Positions 55,746-64,000 of a stretch of DNA of 64,000 bases are shown one piece after another. Positions within the stretch are counted from its first letter, which is position 1. Every line of letters begins with the position of its first letter. This stretch comes from Eledone cirrhosa (taxonomy: Eukaryota > Mollusca > Cephalopoda > Octopoda > Eledonidae): contig OZ024740.1 in the NCBI GenBank assembly GCA_964016885.1, forward strand, positions 209,117,218 through 209,181,217, written 5' to 3'. The translations under genes and the position numbers were made by a program. The notes under the pieces are model-generated. The model made no database searches, had not been told where the DNA came from, and was given only the letters and a program-made list of their open reading frames with translations.

Positions 55746-56690
55746 CTTTATGTTGCATCCCATTTATAGTGCTTAAATATATAAAGATAAGTACTAGTGG
55801 TGGTATGATATTAATTGAAACATTTGAAAATGTTTCCCTAGCTTGGTCACAATTCAGTGACTGAAACTATTATAAGAAAACAAAGTAAAAGAATGTGTAC
55901 ACATGCACATCAGTTTACTTCTTGGTATATCTGTGATTGTATATAATGATACAGAGAAGGATGAAGATGATTGAGGTACAGGGGGTCAATAATTTTGTTC
56001 AAAGTGAAGTGACTGGATATTATGTGGTAGATCACCCTTTTTAGTACCACCACCTGGCCTTTGGGTACTTTTAGTGGAGTCAACTCTATTGCAAGCATTC
56101 AGGCAAGGTACTTTCCATCCTCCCTCTCACCAATCTTAGATGCACTGAAAAAGGTCATAAGCCCTACCCTGCCATTCCCAGTAAACAATAAAAGATTAAA
56201 GTAAAGTGGTACATACAGTAATCTATCTCATAAATAATGTCAATACAGCCTGATAATCTGTTGTAACTCTTTTGATTCCAATCCACCTGCAACTGCCTAT
56301 AGTTTTATGATATAAATCATAAAGTATTCATATTTAGATTAAGATTTTCCATCATAATTTTAACTAGGAGCCTTTTGATATGATCTAAACACCATCTTAA
56401 TTATAAAAAGTTCCCCATTTCTAGTAAATCTTTCCAAATTCTTGTTTATTTCCAAAATTCATTATAACACATGGATAATGTAGTTAATTTAAAACCAGCT
56501 AAAAAGTTGCCATATTTCTACAGATATACTTCATGAGCATAATTTCAGTACATTTTGTCTTTTCATTAATTTTTCTTAGAAATGAAAATTTGTGAGATCA
56601 GTAATAGTTTAAGAATATATAGAAGCAATTATATTGGATATATTGACCACAATGTAGTGTAGCGTAGAAATATGGATTAATGTGATCCAA
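55746..56690. other. No gene; MITE family B fragment
   Basis: 56264-56480 carries a family B-like block (TAACTCTTTTGATTCCAATC, AGTTTTATGATATAAATCAT). 55980-56110 is unassigned. No coding sequence. Confidence 0.45.
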
Positions 56691-56890
56691 TGAAATTGTG
56701 AAGGTTCATAGATTCGATTCCTTGACGTTGTATCCTTGTCCTTGAGCAAGATTCTTCATTTCACATTGCCTCAGTCCACTCAGCTAAAAAAGGGCCAGTG
56801 TTCAGATGATGGAGGTGTCTTATACTCTCAATTGCTTAACACTAATAAAACCAGGAAAAACACTGGCTTGGTGAGTCCTTGGACTTGGGA
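56691..56890 (+). mobile_element. SINE-3 copy
   Basis: GTGAAGGTTCATAGATTCGA TTCC B box, CCTTGAGCAAGATTCTTCAT, TTGCCTCAGTCCACTCAGCT. Confidence 0.65.
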
Positions 56891-57132
56891 CAGACTTAAC
56901 TATAGCAATGAAATTTTAATAACTATTTTAAAGTATAAGTATGTTACTCTATACACTATGCTATGGGTAACATTAATATAATGTATAGCTTGGAATATAT
57001 TTAGCTGCAACCGACAAGAGATTTGAAATCCAAAATTTAGCAAAATAAATGCATCTGGCGAATGAAGTATTATAATTTTTGGATTGTTATAGGCCTGGTG
57101 CCACCAAAATGTCACTAACTTTGAGTAACTTC
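56891..57132. other. No feature seen
   Basis: Short AT-rich stretch. Confidence 0.4.
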
Positions 57133-57590
57133 TATCATCATCATCATCATTTTACATCCCTTTTCCATGTTGGCATGGATTAGATGGGTTGTCATAGTCT
57201 GAAACTAGACAGGTCAGCACCATGTCTTGCTCATATGCTCCATTTTGAGGGTGGTTTCTATGGCTGGATGCCCTTACTAATGCCGACCACTTTATAGAGC
57301 ATACTGGATACATTTTGGTTGTGTTGGTGACATGATAAAAAGTGCCCAGTCCACACTATAAAGTGATCGTGTTGATGACGTAATAAAAAGTGCCCGGTCC
57401 ATACTGTAAAGTGGTCGTGTTGGTGCCACGATAAAAGGCACCCAGTCCACGCTGTAAATGTGGTTGGTGTTAGGAAGGGCATCCAGCCATAGAAACCAAG
57501 CCCCAAACAGTTCTGTATGAGCAAGACATGGTCATCTGATCTCATCTAACCCATACTAGTGTGGAAAAATGGACTTTAAATGGTGATTCA
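57133..57590. mobile_element. Two LINE-1f 3' ends facing outward
   Basis: The left part (57133-57310) is a reverse 3' end with a CAT run. The right part (about 57311-57585) is a + orientation 3'-UTR array (AAAAAGTGCCCAGTCCACAC) and 3' end. Both termini are 3' ends, so the pair forms an imperfect inverted repeat. Confidence 0.75.
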
Positions 57591-57890
57591 TCAGATGATG
57601 CATCAGATTCACGATATAGTAGATATAATTATTCATCCAAATAACAATATATTTTTGTGGAAATCACCTTCTTCCGAGTCTGTGTGAATTAAATAACATC
57701 AAGCATTTATTTATACTTTGACTCTAACATCAGGGCACAGTTGTGATCCCAAATCTCTTCAACAACCATTCATGTGGTAGATAAAGTTATTTTATGAAAC
57801 AAGTGATGAGTCAGCAGATTTTTGTGTAGTCACAATCTTTAGCTTCCCACCTATATGGAAATAGTCGAGTTGAATTGTCCTTTGTCAAGA
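57591..57890. other. No feature seen
   Basis: AT-rich, nothing recognised. Confidence 0.4.
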
Positions 57891-57902
57891 TGAGGTAATA
57901 AT

Positions 57903-58053
57903 TGTTTCTACTTTTGGCACAAGGCCAGCAATTACCCAGTGCATTACTGGTACTTTATTCTATCGACCCCGGAAGGATGAAAGGCAAAGTTAACCTCAGC
58001 GGGATTTGAACTCCGAGGTTAACTTTGCCTTTCATCCTTCCGGGGTCGATAGA
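57903..58053 (-). mobile_element. Fold-back SINE-1 with target-site duplication
   Basis: A reverse SINE-1 (57903-58013) is followed by an inverted copy of part of itself. Perfect 41-bp arms: 57957-57997 and 58015-58055, with a 17-bp loop. Flanked by ATGAGGTAATAAT at 57890-57902 and 58054-58066. Confidence 0.9.
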
Positions 58054-58213
58054 ATGAGGTAATAATAGTAGTAATTCCTCTTGAATTCTGTTTCATTCAA
58101 CAAAGTATGTTGGTATATTGTTTAAATATGGTTTTAAAACATTAAAGAACTAATTAGAAGCTCCATCTTCCAAAAATACTGATGACAATAATAATAGAAA
58201 GTTCAAAGTTTCA

Positions 58214-58439
58214 TTAACCCTTTAGCATTTACCTTACTCTATATTTAATATTGTATTTTCATAGTAAAGGCTTTATCCTACATAATTATCTCACATAATA
58301 TCGAATCGAAATTTTGATGTTTTTTATTTTGAGATCAATACCTTAATGTAGGTATGAGCAGCCAGTTACAGCCGGTTTGAACAGAAAGAGGTGAGAAAGT
58401 TCTGGCCGAATATAACCGGTTTAAATGCTAAAGGGTTAA
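58214..58439 (+). mobile_element. TTAA MITE family A, both ends intact
   Basis: TTAACCCTTTAGCATTTACC to AAATGCTAAAGGGTTAA. One of the best copies for defining family ends. Confidence 0.85.
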
Positions 58440-59690
58440 ATTAATAATACCATCCTGCTCATTAGGTAAATAAAATTATTGATTCTTCATTGTTTTGTTC
58501 ATTGAAGTATTCCTGTGTGGTATAGGAGATGACTAAACTGGTTGACACCAGGAAGGGCATACAGCTATAAAACATTGTCTTAAAAAGTATTCCATTGACA
58601 GACATGAGGCCTGTTGTGGGCCCTGCAAGGTTTATCCCCTGTTTTTTAGCAGGGAAATGGATCCTTAAAATTTGGCTTGTTGTGTTGATGTATTGTCCAT
58701 TGAAGTATTCCATGTAAATTGTAAAGAAACCATCATGATTTGGTTTCTACTATGAAGTCTCTTCTATATTATAGTCCTCCAGTTCCACTGAAGTCCACGC
58801 AAGCAAACTTCCATTTACAAGATTTTTATATGATGATAGCATTAAACCTGTTTGTGAGGTAAATTTACTTATATATGTGTTTATATGTGTAAAAAAAAAA
58901 TTGAAGCATTTTGGATGAACATGTATTGAAAGCTCCATAATGCTCACAATGTTATTCAATAATAATGCTTTCTGGTTAATTCTCTGTACAGTTTTAATGG
59001 ATATAAACAACAGCAATCTTACCATTGTCGGAGTGGCTAAGTGGGTCAGTGATTCTCCTAAATCACACATTCAAAAAAATTAATCTCAAATTGATATTAC
59101 AAAACTAAAATAATATGGTTGTTGCTGGTGTTTCACTCTTAAGCTGGAGAGTTATATAAGTAGTTCCAAACATCAGGATTAACAGTTATAATATTGTTAG
59201 CAGAATAAATACATCATCATCATCATCATATGTTGTTGTTCATAATGGTGGTGCTTCAGTTGAGATTGTTGGTATCCTTTGCTGTTGTTGTTGTTGTTCT
59301 TGTTCTTGATGCTGTTACTACCTCAATTGTTATTGTGTGAATCATTTGTTGTTATTCTTGGCGGTGTTGTGACATCATCATCATCATCATAGTTATCATT
59401 ATTATTAGAAGTGAATTGTTTGTGGATCTTGTGCTAAAGTTAGAAATCATTAAAGGCAGCAGTTTGACAGATCCATTAGAATGGTAAACAAAATGTCTTC
59501 TCATATTTAGTTATATTCCTTTACATTCATTGTAAAGGGGTGGGGGATATGTTTTTCATCTTTCCAGGGTTGATATGAGATAAGTACTGATTAAATATTT
59601 GGTATGATCCAATTCACTTTTCTCTTTTCTCCAAAATGACCTTGTTGAAAATTAAAATTATTATTATTATTATTTAATTCCATTGGGAAC
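58440..59690. other. No gene seen
   Basis: 58505-58620 belongs to the old repeat also at 26100 and 48395. GTTGTT/CAT simple repeats at 59215-59235, 59285-59305 and 59370-59390; a SINE-like scrap at 59440-59600. Confidence 0.4.
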
Positions 59691-59965
59691 AACAAAGACA
59701 TTATCCATTTAAATACCAAGCCCCCTCCCAACTACCCCTGATTCTACAATAAAACATATTTTGTTTTAAAGTGTTTATATTTTTATAAAAACTGCCCATC
59801 ATAATTTTATGTAAAAAAACCTTTGTTATATTATGTTCCAAGCACCAACTTAAGAAAGTTATATTACTGAATCCTCACTCCACCCCCCAAATTCTTGATC
59901 ATTTTCCAAAATTATTTAACAATAAGCAGTGTATCTTTCATTAGAAATATAATGATGAAAGAGTT
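59691..59965 (-). mobile_element. TTAA MITE family B, reverse
   Basis: AACTACCCCTGATTCTACAA, TATGTTCCAAGCACCAACTT AAGAAAGTTAT, ATTCTTGATCATTTTCCAAA ATTATTTAAC; the end AATGATGAAAGAGTTGAAG is worn. Confidence 0.6.
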
Positions 59966-60014
59966 GAAGTGGAGGGTGTTGATAATAGCATATATTATTA
60001 TATAAATCAAAAGT

Positions 60015-60435
60015 GAATATAGCATGGTTGCCATTAGAAAGTTCATTTTGCAACTACATGGTCATAGATTCTGTCCCATGACTCAACATTTTGGACAAGT
60101 GTCTTCTACCATAGCCACAGGCAAATCAATGTCTTATGAAAGAATTTGGTAGATATAAATTGAGAAAGTCAATCACACACACCTACATATATATATATAG
60201 GTCAGACAACATCTCTAATGCTGGTGGTACAAATAATGTACCAAGTCCATGCTGTAAAGTGGTTGGTAATAAGAAGGGCATCCAGCCAGTAAAACCTTGC
60301 CAAAATATGAAAAGTATAACATAAGTCTCTCACCAATAGCTTATACTGGAAGAATGTGACGAATGGAGAGATGCTGTACTGAAAAAGACCTGTCTAAACC
60401 ACGCAAGCATGGAACACCAGACATAAAATGATATA
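60015..60435 (+). mobile_element. SINE-2 followed by a LINE-1f 3' end
   Basis: 60015-60175: GGTTGCCATTAGAAAGTTCA, CAAGTGTCTTCTACCATAGC. 60200-60435: AGTCCATGCTGTAAAGTGGT TGG, GGGCATCCAGCC, ACCACGCAAGCATGG, ATAAAATGATAT. Confidence 0.65.
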
Positions 60436-60456
60436 TACACATATATATATATATAT

Positions 60457-61230
60457 ATAAATCAGGAAAGAAGAATGACACGGTTTGCTATACAAAACAG
60501 GTTTTTAATCTCATTGCTGACAATTGTTTCTCTGAACTGGTAGGTCTAGAGATCGCTACCCACTTGTTTTCAGGTCATTTGATCACCAATACATAGTTAT
60601 AACCAGTCAATTCATCAGAGCTTGTGAGAATAAAAGGAATATACAGGCATGGCTTCTATATATAGTAATGGCATTCAATCAGAACAATAACAATAATACT
60701 AACAATGCTAGCAATAAATTATTTGAAATAATCACAACATCAATCTAAGTAAGAAACATAGTATATCTACGACTTTAGCGTGTAAAACTAGCTGACATGA
60801 GGCAGATGTATGAAATTGACATGTAAAAGCTGTCATGGGGTGCATTATATATAGTGTAGAGATAAGCCTTTACATGTCAATTTTATACATCTGCCTCATA
60901 TCAGCTCATTTTACACGCTAAAGTCGTAGATATACTATGTTTCTTACTTAGATTGATGTTGTGATTATTTCAAATAATTTATTGCTAGCATTGTTGTTAT
61001 TGTTCTGATTGAATGCCATTACTATATATAGAAGCCATGCCTGTATATTCCTTTCATTCTCACAAGTTCCGATGAATTGACTGGTTATAACTATGTATTG
61101 GTGATCGATTGACGCAGAAACAGGTGGGTAGCGATCTCTAGACCTACCAGTTCAGAGAAACAATTGTCAGCAATGAGATTAAAAACCTTTTTTGTATAGC
61201 AAACCGTGTCACTCTTCTTTCCTGATTTAT
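60457..61230. repeat. Large palindrome, arms ~370 bp, 34-bp spacer
   Basis: Left arm 60457-60831 and right arm 60866-61230 are reverse complements over nearly the whole length, with scattered substitutions (e.g. CACTTGTTTTCAGGTCATTT against the right arm's GACGCAGAAACAGGTGG). (TA)n directly left of the left arm. No transposase ORF; probably a fold-back or long-TIR non-autonomous transposon. Confidence 0.92.
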
Positions 61231-61411
61231 CATTACTCCAAGTGTTAACAACATGGAAATCACTGCGAACTCGCAGCATCACTATGGAAACGCCTTGTTG
61301 AGTTAAACTTAGCCAAGCATTGATATCGTCCACTACTCGGAGTACCCTAACTGGACTACACCTAAGTGGACTACCTATAACAATAATCTGTTACCCCGTA
61401 TATATATATAT
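61231..61411. other. Spacer between two palindromes
   Basis: No homologue elsewhere in the window; includes GGACTACACCTAAGTGGACT ACC. A (TA) tract at 61399-61411. Confidence 0.4.
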
Positions 61412-61540
61412 AGAAGTAGTTCTACAACAGTTAGTAAACAATTTCTGAGGACAATTTGTTTCACCTTGGATCATCAGCCTGGTTAAGGTGAAACAAATTG
61501 TCCTCAGAAATAGTTAACTAACTGTTGTAGAACTACTTCT
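61412..61540. repeat. Hairpin palindrome, 56-bp arms
   Basis: Left arm 61412-61467 and right arm 61485-61540 pair (AGAAGTAGTTCTACAACAGT...GAAACAAATTGTCC reversed); 17-bp loop containing GGATCATCAGCC. (TA)n at the left. Confidence 0.9.
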
Positions 61541-61559
61541 ACTAAACTTGTCCTTTGGA

Positions 61560-61975
61560 CTGAGTGCTCTACTACTGCGGATATAACGCAAGAGTCTTAT
61601 ATACCCCATCACTTATAGTAATATCCTGAAGTGGCTGTTGCACTATGGGTAAAGACCCCCTTCCATCACCAATGACCATGGGATTTGCACCTAGAAAGTT
61701 CCCCTCAAAGGCAAGGTTGTTTGTGGAAGACAAGTAGTCTCCCAATGCATACCAGTTTCCTCCCTCCACCGATGGTGTCCAAGGGAAAGGCAATGGCCAA
61801 TACAGCTTGGCATCAATGATGTCGCAACTAACTTTTAATGCTGAGTGAACTGGAGCAATGTGAAATAAAGGGTCTTGCTCAAGAACATTATGCAAAGTCT
61901 GGTCCAAGAATCGAACTCACAACCTTGCGATTGTAAGCCTGTCGCTCTAACTAACCCATGCGCCTTCACACACAC
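61560..61975 (-). mobile_element. Long tRNA-derived SINE-3, reverse
   Basis: Head at the right: in reverse GTGAGTTCGATTCTTGG is the B box, followed by CTTGAGCAAGACCCTTTATT. The body extends about 400 bp with no stop in one reverse frame for 111 codons, which has no known motif and is taken as chance. Confidence 0.7.
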
Positions 61976-62150
61976 ACGTGTGTGTGTATATGTATGTATA
62001 TATGTGTATGTATGTATGTATGTATATATATGTATGTGTATATATATATATATATGTATGTATATATATATGTATGTATATGTATATATGTATGTATATA
62101 TATGTATATATGTATGTATATATATGTATATATGTATGTATATATATGTA

Positions 62151-62195
<45 letters not shown>

Positions 62196-62230
62196 GTATG
62201 TATGTATCATCATCATCATCATCATCATCA
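61968..62230. repeat. Compound microsatellite
   Basis: CACACACACGTGTGTGTG, then about 220 bp of (TATG)/(TATATG) repeats and a run of eight CAT. Long ORFs in several frames (Tyr/Ile/Met/Val or His repeats) are artefacts. The CAT run is also the tail of the LINE-1f at the right. Confidence 0.95.
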
Positions 62231-62714
62231 GGTTTAGCGTCCGTGTTCCACGCTTGCATGGGTTTGGACGGGGGTTTTCCCACTTGAGGCAAGAGTGGTT
62301 GTCATGCTCGCATAGGACTGTCTGGCGGGTTTTCTACAGTTGGATGCCCTTCCTAACACCAACCACATTTACAGTGTGGGGCTGGGAGGTTTTTACCGTG
62401 TTGCCTACACGGCCACATTACAGCGTGGACTGTCTGGCGGGTTTTCTACAGCTGGATGCCCTTCCTAACACCAACCACATTTACAGTGTGGGGCTGAGAG
62501 GTTTTTACCGTGTTGCCTACACGGCCACATTTACAGCGTGGACTGTGTGTTTTTTGTCGTGACACCTACACGATCTCATTTGTTTCGGCCTGGATGTTGT
62601 GGGACCAACATAACTTTACATTGAAAGGGGCGGTGTGGGTGGGGTGGAGGTGGTGGGACGGGGGTGTGTTTTGATAGAGATGCCTACTGACTGTAGTAGG
62701 TTTTTACTTTGTAT
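62206..62714 (-). mobile_element. 3' UTR and tail of the edge LINE-1f copy
   Basis: Downstream of the LINE ORF stop. It contains two tandem units of about 105-110 bp (near 62328-62432 and 62433-62540), each with the hallmark GGATGCCCTTCCTAACACCA, and ends with the consensus that reads CATGGGTT...GGACG followed by a CAT run at 62206-62230. The same 3' end recurs all over the window. Confidence 0.8.
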
Positions 62715-64000
62715 TTAGGTAAGGCGGGTCTTCTCTATTACTGAGTACCGCCAAAGGTCTCGGTCCAGTGACATTGTCTTGGAGAGGTGTAAGCGTGTGA
62801 GGTCGGAATTTATCAGCTCGTCCCATGTTTTTCTGGGTCTGCCTACTCCGTGGCTACCGTCTATCTTTATTGCCCTGCACTTTGTTATACAGCTGTCGTC
62901 TTTCATGCGCATCACGTGACCGTACCAACGTAGCCTTCTCTCGAGTAAACAACATCTGATCCCTCTTATTTCTAATTTTTTCCTTAGTTCGTTTATGCTT
63001 TGCCGTTCAAGTATATTACTATTGCACATCCAGCGGAGCATGCAAGCTTCGTTCCTCTCTAGTCTGCGTATATCCTCTGCACACAATGCCCAGGTCTCAC
63101 TGCCATGCAGCATTGCTGTTCGTATGCAGGCATCGTATAACCTGCCTTTCATTTTTAGGGAGAACCCTCTAGCGGCTAATAGTGGTATAAGCTCTCTGAA
63201 CTTTTTCCATCCAGTTCTGACTCTAGCTACTGTACTTTCAGAGCACCCTCCCCCACTGCTGATTTTGTCACCCAGATAACGGAAGCTGTCCACTATTTCT
63301 ATAGAACCCTCTGCGCAGTTGAAGGAGCTAGTATTTTGTGGGCACTTGCTGCTACTTATTGCACCAGAGCACCGGCCACATGTAAAATCTATGTTCTTAG
63401 TTAGCTTACCTGTGATCCCACTACATCTTTTATGCACCCATACTTTGCATTTGGGACATAAAATGGAGTTTCTACCTACGCCTTTCCTACACACTGAGCA
63501 TGGCCATTTCCCAGATGGGACCGCCGCCTTATTTTCTTTCCTACAAACTAGAACTTTAGTCTTAGCCAGGTTAATTTTAAGGCCTTTTGATTCTAGGCCG
63601 TGCTTCCATGTTTGGAATTTCTTCTCTAGTTCGGTCATTGATTCAGCTATGAGCGTTAGATCATCTGCGTATAGGAGTTCCCATGGGCAGCCGGTCTTGA
63701 ACTCCTCTGTTATAGCCTGAAGGGCAATAATAAATAGTAGGGGGCTAAGAACAGAGCCCTGATGGACACCAACTTTTACGCTAAACTCTTCACTATATTC
63801 GTTGTTAATTCTAACCTTACTGACTGTTTCTTTATACATGTCTTGTATAGCTCTCACAAGCCATTCGTCAACACCTAGTTTTCTAAGAGACCCCCAGATA
63901 ATGGAACGGGGGACTCTGTCGAAGGCTTTCTCCAAGTCGACGAAAGCTAAGTATAGGGGTTTACTTTTAGCTAGGTACTTCTCCTGTAGTTGTCGTACAA
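62715..64000 (-). CDS. LINE-1f reverse transcriptase with internal PHD-like finger, 5' cut by window edge
   Basis: The frame is open from the window edge (64000) to a stop at 62715-62717, about 428 codons. It is the C-terminal part of a non-LTR retrotransposon polymerase that makes cDNA at the target site. In order: the palm motif [26 protein letters not shown], and the catalytic YADD (about 63661-63672). Then comes a C4HC3 PHD-like finger at 63369-63500 (Cx2C-x10-Cx2C-x4-H-x2C-x14-Cx2C), and a conserved tail including WKKFRE, AMLHGSETWAL, RRLRWYGHVMRMKDD and GRPRKTWDE. Its 3' UTR and (CAT)n-type tail run to about 62206. No stop or frameshift is seen, so this may be a recently active copy. 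Similar proteins are often mislabelled craniofacial development protein 2-like. The family name LINE-1f is mine. Confidence 0.9.
   Translation of the reverse strand, partial: VRQLQEKYLAKSKPLYLAFVDLEKAFDRVPRSIIWGSLRKLGVDEWLVRAIQDMYKETVSKVRINNEYSEEFSVKVGVHQGSVLSPLLFIIALQAITEEFKTGCPWELLYADDLTLIAESMTELEKKFQTWKHGLESKGLKINLAKTKVLVCRKENKAAVPSGKWPCSVCRKGVGRNSILCPKCKVWVHKRCSGITGKLTKNIDFTCGRCSGAISSSKCPQNTSSFNCAEGSIEIVDSFRYLGDKISSGGGCSESTVARVRTGWKKFRELIPLLAARGFSLKMKGRLYDACIRTAMLHGSETWALCAEDIRRLERNEACMLRWMCNSNILERQSINELRKKLEIRGIRCCLLERRLRWYGHVMRMKDDSCITKCRAIKIDGSHGVGRPRKTWDELINSDLTRLHLSKTMSLDRDLWRYSVIEKTRLT

Noticed and set aside
61572..61907. 111-codon reverse ORF
   Set aside because: It lies wholly inside a tRNA-derived SINE with a B box at its head; no domain seen.
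61978..62562. Long ORFs on both strands through the TATG repeats
   Set aside because: Translation of a microsatellite in several frames, not a gene.

Overview
The window looks like a piece of a cephalopod genome, probably an octopus. This is inferred from AT-rich, intron-rich DNA packed with tRNA-derived SINEs, (CAT)n-tailed LINE 3' ends, TTAA-flanked MITEs and (TA)n-flanked hairpins. No bacterial, organellar or viral gene organisation is present, and no species was confirmed.

One host gene can be supported. It runs on the + strand from about 27.2 to 53.3 kb and is an orthologue of DNTTIP1 (TdIF1), the DNA/nucleosome-binding scaffold of the mitotic histone deacetylase complex MiDAC. I could place twelve exons with matching splice phases. 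Exons 2-12 (38271-53324) encode 336 codons, close to the roughly 329 residues of human DNTTIP1: a dimerisation region, a basic AT-hook-like linker ending in GRPP, and a strongly conserved C-terminal SKI/SNO/DAC-like domain. Upstream lies one giant 2,884-nt exon encoding 961 codons of Ser/Asn/Gln/Pro-rich, apparently disordered sequence that splices in phase onto the conserved core. The 5' end of the gene was not found, and the last exon may not be the final one.

The rest is mobile DNA. From 0 to 12.4 kb: 3' portions of a PHD-finger-containing non-LTR retrotransposon (here LINE-1f), a hAT-type MITE, SINEs, TTAA MITEs and an array of about 150-bp repeats. From 12.4 to 27 kb: scattered SINEs, a mariner-type MITE remnant, minisatellites and a long stretch (19.4-22.9 kb) with little recognisable content. 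Introns of DNTTIP1 (30-53 kb) carry LINE copies, two of them head-to-head, nested MITEs, several near-perfect palindromes and SINEs with clear target-site duplications. From 53.3 to 64 kb: a degraded LINE, a fold-back SINE, a palindrome with arms of about 370 bp, and at the right edge an intact LINE reverse-transcriptase ORF on the - strand that runs out of the window.

The points most worth following are the giant N-terminal extension of DNTTIP1, an open reading frame that runs from a DNTTIP1 exon across a weak splice donor into a LINE-derived coding segment, the PHD finger inside the LINE polyprotein, the TTAA MITE families and the series of hairpin-forming palindromes.
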